Positions 25,676-34,822 of a DNA stretch of 64,000 nucleotides are shown piece after piece. The DNA is taken from positions 1 to 64,000 of IMG/VR virus record IMGVR_UViG_3300042894_003945; one strand, written 5' to 3'. Each line of letters opens with the position of its first letter. The stretch's first letter is position 1. The position numbers were made by a program, and so were the translations under genes. This DNA comes from a virus. Below the pieces are notes generated by a model. That model made no database searches and was not told the DNA's origin. It worked only from the letters and a program-made list of their open reading frames with translations.

Positions 25676-25707
25676 CAAATATAGACTACTTTGCGTACTG
25701 TGCCAAA
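25676..25707 (-). promoter_or_regulatory. Bacteroidota-type promoter (TTTG-N20-TATATTTG)
   Basis: The minus strand has TTTG at 25707-25704, 20 bases, then TATATTTG at 25683-25676. The -33 element lies in the last codons of the baseplate-region gene that ends at 25686. The GTG start of the second polymerase is at 25660. It marks the boundary between the structural module and the replication module. Confidence 0.75.
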
Positions 25708-26201
25708 TTTGTAAAATATTTTTTTACTTCTTTTATTGTTTTTTCAACTTCATCTAAAGTCTTTTGATTCTCATTGGCAATCCCAGGAATTCCTTCAGGA
25801 GTTGTATATAAAGGGCCTGTTAATTTCCAGACAAATGATTTTGTATTATAAAGAGGATCTTTAGAAGCTCTGTTAAATTCGGATTCAGATACTTCTAATA
25901 TATTATCCAAACCTCCGTTCACTCTTTTTATAACGTATCTAGTAAAAAACCCTTTTTCATAGTCAGTATCTGTAGGTTCAGAATAGTAAAAATTATAGGA
26001 GTCTTTTTTGCTAGAAGTATTGTTTGTTTGTAATGAGTATATTAATTCTTGTGTATCAGATTGATACTCTTTACCAGAAAAAAATTTACCGTCATTAGTA
26101 GAATAATAAAATCCTTTATAAAATTTTAAAGTTCTTCTTATTAAGAACTCCCCTCCAGATGTGTAATCTACTTTTAATATTTCTGACTTTGGATAGTACA
26201 T
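25686..26201 (-). CDS. Hypothetical protein of the baseplate operon
   Basis: 171 residues. The first two thirds alternate Tyr-rich beta-strands (RTLKFYKGFYYSTNDGK, FVWKLTGPLYTTPEG), and the last 30 residues form a helix (LDEVEKTIKEVKKYFTNLAQ). The pattern suits a small virion or baseplate component. It is five bases after the 1010-residue structural gene, so it belongs to the same late operon. I do not recognise the family. Confidence 0.55.
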   Translation of the reverse strand: MYYPKSEILKVDYTSGGEFLIRRTLKFYKGFYYSTNDGKFFSGKEYQSDTQELIYSLQTNNTSSKKDSYNFYYSEPTDTDYEKGFFTRYVIKRVNGGLDNILEVSESEFNRASKDPLYNTKSFVWKLTGPLYTTPEGIPGIANENQKTLDEVEKTIKEVKKYFTNLAQYAK

Positions 26202-26206
26202 GTAGT

Positions 26207-29200
26207 TTATTGCTTATCTGTAAAATATGGATAGCCTGTTGCTAAAGGTGTAGATAGTATGTATCTACCAGTGATATTGTCTATTGCGTTCTCAATATTT
26301 ATTAAATTAAAAGTAGTAGATGCTATAGCTCCAAGGTATACCCCAGTAAACGTAGCATTTAACATAGCTTGACCAGTAACAGTACCGGCTGATAAAGGGT
26401 TTTTTGCAATTAAAGCCAGATAATCTAAAACTTTATATCCTGTATCAAAAACTCTAGTATAATCAGGAGGAGTAGCATGTTGCTCATAACCAGATCTTAC
26501 TTTAGTCATTTCAGATTGAAATATATTCTTTATGTCTGAATCTTTCATGTCTATATAATATGACATGTTTACTATTATATTCTCTAATATACCATTTTTA
26601 GAAATATCAGTAACTCTAGATTGTGTGGTGGTAGTTGTTTGATTAACAGCTGCTTGCCCCTCTCTAGTAGTCCCTGTAACTCTATTTATTCTAGTTTCTG
26701 TAATTTTTGGATACAGCCTTTTATACGTGCTTCGAAACTCAGTCAACAGATCTCCATATGTTATCTCAGACCCTCCACTCTCTTGAACCGCCGCTCTAGA
26801 ATATAATGCTCTAGGTCTCCCAGATTTATCTTTTTTAAAATCTAGCTCCCCCTCCACATCTTTTATAAAAATATTTTCTCTTAGAACATCCATATATAGA
26901 GCTGCCAGTATTTTATAGTATCTGATAGATCTTAAGGTGTCTCCTATATTTTTTCTTGATTGTTCTAGTAAGTCTCTTAAAAATTGGGAAGACCTTTCTA
27001 AAGATCTCAATTGTTTCTCTTGTTGATCTAATATACAAATCTGAGATCCTAAAGTTGTTTTCCAACCGTTAGTTAATATTTCATTATTTATTTTAGTAAC
27101 AATAAATCCTATAGATTTTTGTTTATAATCTTTAGGAAGTACATTTTTATCTACGGTAAAGATCTCACCTATAGTTAAACCAGAAATGCCATCTAAAGTT
27201 AGCTCTACTGATATGGGTATCACGGCTTTGTAATCAGTTGCGCAATCTAATTCAACTAACAAAGAATTTAGATATGCGTTCATTGTAGCTAAATTACCAT
27301 TATTAAAAACAGATATGTTACTATTATCAAGTACGTAATCTCTAACAAATCTAATTAATACTAGTATTTGGTTTAGTAAACTTCTTTTTGATTCTTCTTC
27401 AGATACTAAAAGATCAGTGGCTAAATTTGTTGTCTCTTTAAAAAGTCTATCCACTAGGCCTTCATTCAAATAATTGTAAGTGGAAGTCTGTAAAGATGCC
27501 ACATTCTGCCTACTTTGAGCAGCTACTGCTATCATAGTAGCTTGTGAAGGGAATATTTTAGAATTTATTTTGTGAGACCTTACTATACTGCTATTTCCTA
27601 AAATATTTACTTTAAATTTAGAAGACACACTAGATTCCGAAGGCAGCTCTGTATAATGTTTATCAATTATGCAAATCTTATTATCTGTAACAAACTTATC
27701 AAAATCATTTATAGAGCCTAAAGAAAAAGATATTTCCGATAACAATTTGGATATGTAAGTGCCAACATAGACATATCCTTGACCAGATATTGCTAATTCT
27801 TTGTATAAGGAAATTATTTTACCTATGTTAATATATAAATTTCCTATTATTCCCAAATTAGTATCAGAGTATAGATACTCTTTAAACTGGGCGCCTATTT
27901 CGCTAATCGGATCTTCTATATTATAAACGGATGGGATAAAACCAACATTATCATTTTTGTCTTTGAATATAGTAGCTTTACTGTTTCGTATAAGTACTGT
28001 ATTTGGGTTTATAGATATAGAATTAAAAGATGCTTGACATAGTCCATTAGAAAAGCTCCCAGCTCTTAAAGGACCTGATGGTATTTCTATGTTTATTAGT
28101 TTTTGACTCTTTTCCGAAAAAAGATTTTTAAAACTGTTTAATATTTGCACTAAATATGCAAATTGAATATAATAGTTGTATCTGTCATCTAAAGGAGGCT
28201 CATCTGATACCGGTATAGGGTTTAGTACAGCGCTGAGTTTTTTTGTTGTGTATATATTTCTATCTACATAAGGCTCGTCTTCTGGCTTAATATCAGCATC
28301 TATAAAAGATATAAAACTGTTCTTTTTTAAGTTTCTATTATTAGTATTGCTAAGCTTGCAATATCCATCAAATAATAATTCAAACTGGCTTTTTATTTCA
28401 GAATTTTCATTTGTATTTTGATCTTCTCCACTTACTGTCCCAGATATAGTGTCGTTCATTCTTATGGTATCAATAACATCTCCTATACTCATCAAAACAG
28501 TGGTACATTCGTAAGACCCGTTAGGCATTAATTCGTACTCAAAATTTCTTATAGATCCTAAAACCCCGTCATAATTTCCAGAATACTTATGTCTAAGTTT
28601 TTGTAAACTATCATATATACCTTCTTGTGTTATACTCTCGTTAAAACAATCTATGGTATTAAAAGGTGTATTTTTAATAGAAGAGGCACTATAATCTGTA
28701 GTCAGTATTTTAGAATTTGTTTTACTATCATGAGAGTCTCCATTATCACTAGTGTCTAAGTACATTGACCATCCCCACTCCAAAAGAACTTTGTATCCCG
28801 GCCTTAAAAAAAGAATACTGAGTTCTTCAAGCTGCGTTACATCCCATGCATAAAATTTTACAGTAGCCTCTGTCAAGGATCCATAAGCTCCTAAACTTCT
28901 AGTAGTCATGCTAGTTATACCAGGCATAGGCCTTATACCATATTGAGTACTGCTTATATCTCCTCCATACGAAGCCCCTCTTCCTCCTATACCGGACCTT
29001 AACTTTGCTGTATTTGATTCGGTATTAAAATCGTAAAGAGTTCCTCCTTGCAATATATACTTCTTTGCTAAATTAGAACTTTCTTGATAATTTACAAAAG
29101 AAGTCATTCTTATCCATGGAGTTTTGGAAGATACGTATTTTGCAAGCTCTACAGTCCTTTCTACTTTACTTAGAAGATTTTGTCTAGCTTTTATCTGCCT

Positions 29201-29239
29201 TACTACAAATGGTTTAAAAGTACTTTTAAATATTGACAT
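26207..29239 (-). CDS. Large baseplate/hub-region structural protein
   Basis: 1010 residues. The N-terminal region (TPWIRMTSFVNYQESS, then PGITSMTTRSLGAYGSLTEA and a LEELSILFLRPGYKVLLEWGW stretch) resembles the start of gp27/gpD-type hub proteins, where tube-like beta domains ring the tail axis. The middle is mixed, and a long helical, charged section lies at about 740-830. The C-terminus is hydrophobic and Gly/Ala-rich. Position between the LysM-like baseplate gene and the end of the late operon fits a hub or wedge role. Exact homology to a T4 protein could not be settled by eye. Confidence 0.55.
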   Translation of the reverse strand: MSIFKSTFKPFVVRQIKARQNLLSKVERTVELAKYVSSKTPWIRMTSFVNYQESSNLAKKYILQGGTLYDFNTESNTAKLRSGIGGRGASYGGDISSTQYGIRPMPGITSMTTRSLGAYGSLTEATVKFYAWDVTQLEELSILFLRPGYKVLLEWGWSMYLDTSDNGDSHDSKTNSKILTTDYSASSIKNTPFNTIDCFNESITQEGIYDSLQKLRHKYSGNYDGVLGSIRNFEYELMPNGSYECTTVLMSIGDVIDTIRMNDTISGTVSGEDQNTNENSEIKSQFELLFDGYCKLSNTNNRNLKKNSFISFIDADIKPEDEPYVDRNIYTTKKLSAVLNPIPVSDEPPLDDRYNYYIQFAYLVQILNSFKNLFSEKSQKLINIEIPSGPLRAGSFSNGLCQASFNSISINPNTVLIRNSKATIFKDKNDNVGFIPSVYNIEDPISEIGAQFKEYLYSDTNLGIIGNLYINIGKIISLYKELAISGQGYVYVGTYISKLLSEISFSLGSINDFDKFVTDNKICIIDKHYTELPSESSVSSKFKVNILGNSSIVRSHKINSKIFPSQATMIAVAAQSRQNVASLQTSTYNYLNEGLVDRLFKETTNLATDLLVSEEESKRSLLNQILVLIRFVRDYVLDNSNISVFNNGNLATMNAYLNSLLVELDCATDYKAVIPISVELTLDGISGLTIGEIFTVDKNVLPKDYKQKSIGFIVTKINNEILTNGWKTTLGSQICILDQQEKQLRSLERSSQFLRDLLEQSRKNIGDTLRSIRYYKILAALYMDVLRENIFIKDVEGELDFKKDKSGRPRALYSRAAVQESGGSEITYGDLLTEFRSTYKRLYPKITETRINRVTGTTREGQAAVNQTTTTTQSRVTDISKNGILENIIVNMSYYIDMKDSDIKNIFQSEMTKVRSGYEQHATPPDYTRVFDTGYKVLDYLALIAKNPLSAGTVTGQAMLNATFTGVYLGAIASTTFNLINIENAIDNITGRYILSTPLATGYPYFTDKQ

Positions 29240-29244
29240 ATAGT

Positions 29245-29550
29245 TTACACGCCATTTAATATTTCATATTCAGATAATACTCTTTCAAGATTAAAAGGAA
29301 TTCTTAATTGAGTTCCTGGTGTTACAAATATACTATCTCCTGGCAAATTATTAGCAACCATTAACACCCAATAATATTCTGTTGCTTTATAGTATTCATA
29401 AGATATCATATCAAGTCTGTCTCCATATACAGTTTCTATGTAAATGTCTTGATCAGAAAATGGTATGTCTGGATACTTGGAAGCTCTATAGTATCTTACA
29501 GAATTTTGACTTTCCTTAAGTACTTTTATATTTGAATATCTACTACTCAT
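29245..29550 (-). CDS. Baseplate LysM-like protein (gp53 / gpX type)
   Basis: 101 residues. VYGDRLDMISYEYYKATEYY followed by WVLMVANNLPGDSIFVTPG and LRIPF is the phage version of LysM: an opening Y-G-D-x-L-x-x-I-S, the helix, an A-N-N, then a P-G-x-x-L-x-I-P end. Such domains occur in P2 gpX and at the start of T4 gp53, both baseplate parts. It lies two bases after the 609-residue structural gene and five before the hub-like gene. Confidence 0.7.
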   Translation of the reverse strand: MSSRYSNIKVLKESQNSVRYYRASKYPDIPFSDQDIYIETVYGDRLDMISYEYYKATEYYWVLMVANNLPGDSIFVTPGTQLRIPFNLERVLSEYEILNGV

Positions 29551-29552
29551 TT

Positions 29553-31382
29553 TTAATTAGTTTCTTTTGGTGCTAGTCTAGTGTCAGATAACTTTTCTGA
29601 TATTCCATTTAACCATTTTAACCCTTCTTTACTCTTATCAAATCCGTTTATTCCAAAGAAAGGAGCGCTAGCAGATTTTCTTGGAAGGAAGTTATATATT
29701 GGAATAAATGTCATAGTACACTTTATAAGTTGTGGCAGTTCGTGCATATCTGCGTCCCCTCCACTTGTATTTTCAGGCTCTGATAAAGCTATCTCCCAGT
29801 TTGAATCTTCATCCACAATCATATCAAAGCTAGTTATTATTCCTGGTTGATACAAGAAAAAGTCTCCTATGGTTAACTCTGCTATGTTACCTCTCATAAG
29901 CCCGGCACTAGAATAATCTGCTGCCATACTAGATACCAAATAGTTTAATTTCTGGTACAAAGGTTTCATTTCAGCTCTAGAAGAAGCGGCTACAATAAAA
30001 GAAAGTGTTACAGTTTCTGTAAATCCATCATAAGCGTAGAAAGATTCTCCTCTTCCTACGTACTTATAAGCATCCCATTTAGACACCACATTCCTTCGTA
30101 TATTAGATATGTAAGCTCTAAAAACTATATAGACTCCATAGTTAGCTTTTCCTGTTGGGTCTGAAGGTCTATCATTATCTAATACTTTTATTCTAAATTT
30201 AACTATGTCTCTAATAGTTTTTCCATTTACTATTCTATCATTGACATCTAAAAGATCTCCTCCGTCTGAGTCAATAGGTGACTTACTGTAATAAAGTCCT
30301 ATTAGATTTATCCTATCAGAATTTTCCACACTTCCTGTAGCAGTGTACGTCACTCTATCAACAGCTCTTCTAGGTTTTGCTACCCCTATCCTAGTTTCTA
30401 TATTATATTGTTGATAGTTAGCAATAGGAAGAACATTTCCAGCATTTCCTCCTAAATTAAAATTTATAGCATTTTTGTAATCTCTAAAATCAAAATTACT
30501 TCCTAGATTTTTTCTATTACCTTCAAATTCGTTTCCTTGAAATACAGAAGTAGGTAGATCTCTAGGGTCTGTTTCCCCTAATACAAAAGCATTAAAGATG
30601 GTTTGATCGTCTTTTTCATTCTTATTTACATCTATATAAGCAGTTCTAAAAGAATCAGCAAGTTCTCCAAATCTTTGCAAAGTTTTTACAGGTACTGATA
30701 TAAATCCACTTTTTGAATCTACTACTGGATTGTTTATAGAATAGTAGAATCTCCTTATGGTAGTACTGCCTATGCCAAGAAAGGATCCTGCTCCTCCTCC
30801 ATATTTCATTAAAACATTTTCATTTTCATTACCTAACTTTGCTACTAGATTTTGAAGTCTATTATTACCGTCTTTATCCTCAGTTAGTATATAATTTTCA
30901 TAATTTCTCTGACTTTCATTCTGTGGAATTAATCCATGTTTTGTAAATCTGGCTCCTAAAGCTCCTAATGCAACCTGAGCTAATGTGTTTAATCCTAAAG
31001 GATTGTATAATTGGGTTGGTATAATAGTTTTATCAAAGGTATTTACATCTATTTGTTTTATGTTAGGATTGCTTCTCTGAAGACCTGTTTGTTTTAACAA
31101 AAACAAAGGACCTTTAGTAGTTGTATATAAAAACTGAGTAACCCTGGACAGATCGGAAGCAGTTCTGGATGCTAAAGTTACAACTCCAAATTGAGTAAGT
31201 CCATCATCAAAATTAGAAGGAGACCATCTAGTATCAACCCCTCTTACAACAAAAGGTTGGTTACTACTCCCACCACCAGGCCTATCTTTGCCATAAGGTA
31301 GATTATTAGCCGTGAATGTACCATACCCGCTATAATACCTGTGGTTTTCTAAATTATTTGCTAAATCTTGTAATGATGGCAC
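29553..31382 (-). CDS. Tail/baseplate structural protein (GTG start)
   Basis: 609 residues with no signal or membrane segment. The C-terminal third has FTETVTLSFIVAASSRAEMK, then a YLVSSMAADYSSAGLMRGN stretch, IGDFFLYQPGIITSFDMI and a WEIAL end. That is the look of baseplate-tube junction proteins (T4 gp48/gp54 functional class), where late beta-strands copy the tube fold. It follows the tape measure gene by 11 bases, the usual place for such proteins. The frame opens with GTG at 31382 (VPSLQDLAN). The function is inferred from position and fold hints. Confidence 0.55.
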   Translation of the reverse strand: MPSLQDLANNLENHRYYSGYGTFTANNLPYGKDRPGGGSSNQPFVVRGVDTRWSPSNFDDGLTQFGVVTLASRTASDLSRVTQFLYTTTKGPLFLLKQTGLQRSNPNIKQIDVNTFDKTIIPTQLYNPLGLNTLAQVALGALGARFTKHGLIPQNESQRNYENYILTEDKDGNNRLQNLVAKLGNENENVLMKYGGGAGSFLGIGSTTIRRFYYSINNPVVDSKSGFISVPVKTLQRFGELADSFRTAYIDVNKNEKDDQTIFNAFVLGETDPRDLPTSVFQGNEFEGNRKNLGSNFDFRDYKNAINFNLGGNAGNVLPIANYQQYNIETRIGVAKPRRAVDRVTYTATGSVENSDRINLIGLYYSKSPIDSDGGDLLDVNDRIVNGKTIRDIVKFRIKVLDNDRPSDPTGKANYGVYIVFRAYISNIRRNVVSKWDAYKYVGRGESFYAYDGFTETVTLSFIVAASSRAEMKPLYQKLNYLVSSMAADYSSAGLMRGNIAELTIGDFFLYQPGIITSFDMIVDEDSNWEIALSEPENTSGGDADMHELPQLIKCTMTFIPIYNFLPRKSASAPFFGINGFDKSKEGLKWLNGISEKLSDTRLAPKETN

Positions 31383-31393
31383 TTCTAATTGTT

Positions 31394-33673
31394 TTATGCG
31401 TATTTTGTATCTGTTCTTTTCTGGGCTATCCCTATTCCTATTCCGTCTACTTGTAGCACTATGTTATTTTGTATAACTGTATCTTTTTGATTAGCTCCTA
31501 AAGTTTTATCATCTCTCCTATCAGTATTATTCATTTGATTGAACGCACTTGAGCCTTCTACCCTTCTATCAGTATTGTTCATCTGTGGAGTAGGGTATGC
31601 AGTGTTTGGAGCGGAAGGCATAATAGCAGCGGAAGTATTTAAATTAGGAACAACAGAATTAGCTCCTACTTGTGGAGTATATTGAGTATCTTTTCCTGAC
31701 TCGGAGGCGGCAGCTGATATCCCTGCAACAGCGGCTACTCCTGCTAATCCTCCTAAAACTAAAGATAGGCCTCCAGTAGCCATAGCCATAGCTGTTGCTA
31801 AGGATACTGCCAAACCTACTATCACCCCTAAAACTGCTTTTAAAGCAGTGGTATTAGATAAGAACTTTACAATCCCTTCTATAATTTTGATCATAGGACC
31901 AGCAGCCATTTCTGTAAAAAGCTGCTTAATTCTTTCAACAGATTCTTCAAATCTTTTTTGTAAATCTGCTCTAGCTATATCCTGCAATAAAACCTCTCCG
32001 CCTTCTTTTTTTCTTGCTTCTTCCATTAGAGCAGCCATTCCTGCTGTATCATTTCTAGATCTAAGCAAGGCATACTGCTCTTCTAAAGCTTGTTTATTTT
32101 GAAATCCTAATTTATTTAAAACCTCTTGCTCTCTAGCAGCTTTTGTTAACTCTTCTGCTGACATACCTATTGAAGCTGCTAATCTGTCTCTTTGAATAAC
32201 ATTAAGATTTGTTAAACCATTCAGACCCCCCATTTGGTCCATTAACTCTTTAGCAGCTTCTACAGATTTACCATCCAAAGCTAACGCTCTAGCTTTTTCA
32301 AAGTTGAACCTTTTACCTATTAACAACTCAGCTTCTAATTCTCCTGCTATAGATGTTTCAAAATCTAAAAGACTTTTAGAAATTTTTTGTGTTTGTTCTA
32401 AAGATAATCCTAATTTATTTGCTTCTATTACTGCTTTAGCAATTAAATCCGGATTGTTTTTATACATTACAGATATTTCGGAATTGATTTTAGAAATATC
32501 TGATATTATTTTTCTATATGATATTGCTGTCGTGTTTTGCTTTATTGCATTTTGTAAAATATCATCAGCTGATTTTCCAGATAACAAAGATATTTTTTGT
32601 ATTCCTGCTGATTCTTCTTTAGAAAGTCCCATTTGTTTTGTTAACAAAATTTGACTTTGTACCATTTTAGAAGTAAATAAAGAGTTTGTCTCTAAAACTT
32701 CCTGTAGCTCTGCTGTAGCAGCGACTTGGTTTTTTACTGATAAAAAAGCAGAATCTAGTCCCTTTACTATGTTTCTGTTTTCATTAGATATCTGTCTGAA
32801 GTTATCTAATATTCCTATAGCTGAGTTTCTAGTAATACCTAAATTATTACTAATTTGTACTAGTTGCTTATCAAAATCAAAAGCTAATTTTACTAATGCT
32901 TTTATAGCAGCTGCTACTGCGGCTATAGCAACTAAGATTAGAAACAAAGGGCTTTTTACCACTCGCATTATTTCACTTCCTAAAGCACTAAAACCCTCTC
33001 TACTGCTTACTTTAAACGCATCAGATATTTTCTTAAAGTCCATAAAGTCTTTTAAGAAAGGTATTCCAGTCATAGAACCAAATATCTTAGCCAATGCACT
33101 AGCTTTTAATTGAGCTTCTTTTACTTTAGCGTTCCCTTTATCTAATAAATCATTTAATTTTTTTAATTCTTCAGCATTTAATTCTCTTGCATTTTTCTCT
33201 TTCATTAAAACATAAAGAGCTTGTTCATCGGCAGTTACTTTTTTTCTTACTTTCTTATCTGTTGATTCAACTCTTTTCTCAATGTCTGCATACATAGTCT
33301 TTAGATCTTGTGCAGGCTTATTACTTTTTTGCAGAGATTTATTTATATCATTTTGTATTTTGTCTATATTAGTCTGTATAACTTGTGTCTCAATTGAATT
33401 TGCATTTATTCTGGATTGTATAATTTCCTGATCTATATATTCTCTGCCTATCTTGGACGCTAAATTTCTAGTATCGTCTAATGCGTGTTTTAAATCAGTA
33501 GAGAGTTCAAAAGATGTTTTTAATAAAGTAGAACTTTTTTTAAATTCTTTTGATAAATCTTTAACAGCGTCTACAGAAGTCAATACGTTAGCCCTAATCT
33601 TAGTTATTTCAGTAGCGACATCTCTAGCTCCCTTAAGTGTATCATCAAAAGACCCTGTTCCTGAATTGGTCAT
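31394..33673 (-). CDS. Tape measure protein
   Basis: 759 residues. The first 200 form long charged helices and coiled coils. Two hydrophobic Ala/Val/Ile-rich stretches (FLILVAIAAVAAAIKALVK near 235-260 and a Gly/Ala-rich one near 610-660) are typical of tape measures that later cross the host membrane. The C-terminus is Asn/Thr-rich with a repeated MNNTDRR. It lies after the two chaperone genes, the standard order. At roughly 1.5 angstrom per residue the tail would be near 110 nm (inference). A late promoter element and a terminator lie directly upstream. Confidence 0.85.
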   Translation of the reverse strand: MTNSGTGSFDDTLKGARDVATEITKIRANVLTSVDAVKDLSKEFKKSSTLLKTSFELSTDLKHALDDTRNLASKIGREYIDQEIIQSRINANSIETQVIQTNIDKIQNDINKSLQKSNKPAQDLKTMYADIEKRVESTDKKVRKKVTADEQALYVLMKEKNARELNAEELKKLNDLLDKGNAKVKEAQLKASALAKIFGSMTGIPFLKDFMDFKKISDAFKVSSREGFSALGSEIMRVVKSPLFLILVAIAAVAAAIKALVKLAFDFDKQLVQISNNLGITRNSAIGILDNFRQISNENRNIVKGLDSAFLSVKNQVAATAELQEVLETNSLFTSKMVQSQILLTKQMGLSKEESAGIQKISLLSGKSADDILQNAIKQNTTAISYRKIISDISKINSEISVMYKNNPDLIAKAVIEANKLGLSLEQTQKISKSLLDFETSIAGELEAELLIGKRFNFEKARALALDGKSVEAAKELMDQMGGLNGLTNLNVIQRDRLAASIGMSAEELTKAAREQEVLNKLGFQNKQALEEQYALLRSRNDTAGMAALMEEARKKEGGEVLLQDIARADLQKRFEESVERIKQLFTEMAAGPMIKIIEGIVKFLSNTTALKAVLGVIVGLAVSLATAMAMATGGLSLVLGGLAGVAAVAGISAAASESGKDTQYTPQVGANSVVPNLNTSAAIMPSAPNTAYPTPQMNNTDRRVEGSSAFNQMNNTDRRDDKTLGANQKDTVIQNNIVLQVDGIGIGIAQKRTDTKYA

Positions 33674-33685
33674 CTTTAAGCTTTA

Positions 33686-33696
33686 TATATAAATAT
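33686..33696 (-). promoter_or_regulatory. Putative late promoter element before the tape measure gene
   Basis: The minus strand reads ATATTTATATA, starting 13 bases before the ATG at 33673. It lies immediately after the terminator stem at 33700-33723, so the terminator tail and the promoter element share bases. This separates tape measure transcription from the chaperone operon upstream. Confidence 0.6.
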
Positions 33697-33699
33697 TAA

Positions 33700-33723
33700 A
33701 GCCGCTATTTTTTACTAGCGGCT
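33700..33723 (-). terminator. Hairpin terminator overlapping the chaperone stop codon
   Basis: An 8-bp perfect stem (33700-33707 with 33716-33723, minus-strand AGCCGCTA/TAGCGGCT) and an 8-base loop, followed on the minus strand by TTAATATTT. The stem begins within the last codons of the 94-residue gene (stop at 33705-33707). The T tract is weak, so partial termination is likely. Confidence 0.65.
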
Positions 33724-33989
33724 CTAGGGGATACGTAATCTGCCATATGTTCTTTTCTCTTGGCTAGGTCTTCCATGTTTAAGGTAGTACCTTTATTTTG
33801 TGCTTTTTCTATTTCATCATTATGTTTTTTAATGATATCAGATAGTTTTTTTATATTCATAAGCCTATATGATGCAGGCATATGGTAGGCTTGTTGATAA
33901 GATATTGCACCTTGGCTATTCATTGATAACCAAAGCAATTCATCAAACATATAATTTCTATACTCCGAACTCAGGCCAAAAAAAGTCAA
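33705..33989 (-). CDS. Tail assembly chaperone, distal part (gpT-like), probably made by frameshift
   Basis: The frame is open for 94 codons from a TTG at 33989; the first ATG is only at codon 14. GLSSEYRNYMFDELLWLSMN and then QGAISYQQAYHMPASYR match the second-frame partner of tail-assembly chaperones (lambda T position), which joins the upstream protein through a programmed frameshift. It overlaps the upstream gene by 32 bases that contain a run of seven T (33978-33984). There is no good independent start, and it lies right before the tape measure. A separate protein from TTG or the inner ATG is possible but less likely. Confidence 0.7.
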   Translation of the reverse strand: MTFFGLSSEYRNYMFDELLWLSMNSQGAISYQQAYHMPASYRLMNIKKLSDIIKKHNDEIEKAQNKGTTLNMEDLAKRKEHMADYVSPRAASKK

Positions 33990-34722
33990 CAGTCATGGGT
34001 AGACTAAGGCCCTCCACAACCTCTCCATTAACAGTTGTAAAATCAAACTTCATTACTATGTCTGGGGTATTGTCTGCTATGTTTTTTCTAAGGCTTTGAG
34101 AATCCCTTATAGGCATTGTTTTGATAAAATCTCTAACTACTTTTTTATCTCTATCCCCATCCACCGCTACTATTGAATGTGCAAGTCTTACTGTAACGTC
34201 TGAAGAAAGGTTCTTATTTACCTTTTGTAACCCTCTTATCTCTGCATCAATAGCCATTTCATCCTTATGGGTAGCTATTTTATAAGTTATTAACTTACCT
34301 GACATAGGGAGCTGGTAATTAAATTCATTAACTCCTTTTTTAACTTTATCCCAATCTATCTCTTTTTCCTTTAATGTAGATAAATCTACCGTAACCTCTT
34401 CAGGTACTGTTGATCCTGCCGGAGTATATTTAAAAGGGTACTTGCTACCATATGCTAATATCCTAGCTCCTATCATGATAGCGTTTTTATCTCCTATAAG
34501 AAGATCATTGTAGTCAATTTTACTTGCTATAATAGCCTGTAAAAACTTGTCAATAACTACTCCTTGTTGAATAAAGTTTCTATTTGTTAAGATGTCTTCA
34601 TGCATTGCAGTAGGTAGGTATAACTCAACTTGTCCTGAACTTAGGGGGCTGCTTTCTGGGTAGAGGAACCCTTTTGAGGGAAGGTCTAAAGGTTGTGTCG
34701 GAACATTCATTAAATCTGCCAT
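33958..34722 (-). CDS. T4-type baseplate/tail assembly protein (gp26-like), proximal chaperone
   Basis: 254 residues. PLDLPSKGFLYPESSPLSSG opens the family of T4 baseplate proteins (PF12322-like), followed by a T-x-x-x-E-D-I-L-T helix and LLIGDKNAIMIGARILAYG. The protein is soluble and ends WPEFGV just past a T7 run. By position (before the second chaperone frame and the tape measure) it acts like lambda gpG: it would chaperone the tape measure and recruit tube subunits. A late promoter lies upstream at 34738-34748. Confidence 0.75.
   Translation of the reverse strand: MADLMNVPTQPLDLPSKGFLYPESSPLSSGQVELYLPTAMHEDILTNRNFIQQGVVIDKFLQAIIASKIDYNDLLIGDKNAIMIGARILAYGSKYPFKYTPAGSTVPEEVTVDLSTLKEKEIDWDKVKKGVNEFNYQLPMSGKLITYKIATHKDEMAIDAEIRGLQKVNKNLSSDVTVRLAHSIVAVDGDRDKKVVRDFIKTMPIRDSQSLRKNIADNTPDIVMKFDFTTVNGEVVEGLSLPMTVDFFWPEFGV
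33978..33984 (-). other. Slippery T7 run, candidate programmed frameshift site
   Basis: The minus strand reads GTTGACTTTTTTTGGCCTGAG. In the upstream frame it is GAC-TTT-TTT-TGG, and the downstream chaperone frame reads ACT-TTT-TTT-GGC. A +1 slip of tRNA-Phe on the run (or a -2 slip) moves ribosomes from the 254-residue frame, which ends 18 bases later, into the 94-codon frame. The fused product would be about 335 residues. Confidence 0.6.
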
Positions 34723-34737
34723 AAACTATATTTTGTA

Positions 34738-34748
34738 TATATAAATAT
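34738..34748 (-). promoter_or_regulatory. Putative late promoter element before the gp26-like gene
   Basis: The minus strand reads ATATTTATATA, starting 16 bases before the ATG at 34722 and just downstream of a strong terminator. It isolates the chaperone gene from the upstream 208-residue gene. Confidence 0.6.
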
Positions 34749-34760
34749 ACGAATTTATTT

Positions 34761-34800
34761 TTTTATAAAAAAGAAACCCACCTAATATCGGTGGGTCTTT
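34761..34800 (-). terminator. Rho-independent terminator
   Basis: A perfect 7-bp GC-rich stem (34776-34782 with 34790-34796, minus-strand ACCCACC/GGTGGGT) and a 7-base loop, followed on the minus strand by TTCTTTTTTATAAAAAA. It comes 23 bases after the stop of the 208-residue gene. The opposite strand has a short TCTTTT tail, but no plus-strand gene is present to use it. Confidence 0.85.
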
Positions 34801-34822
34801 TGTATGGGTGTTTGGGGTATTT

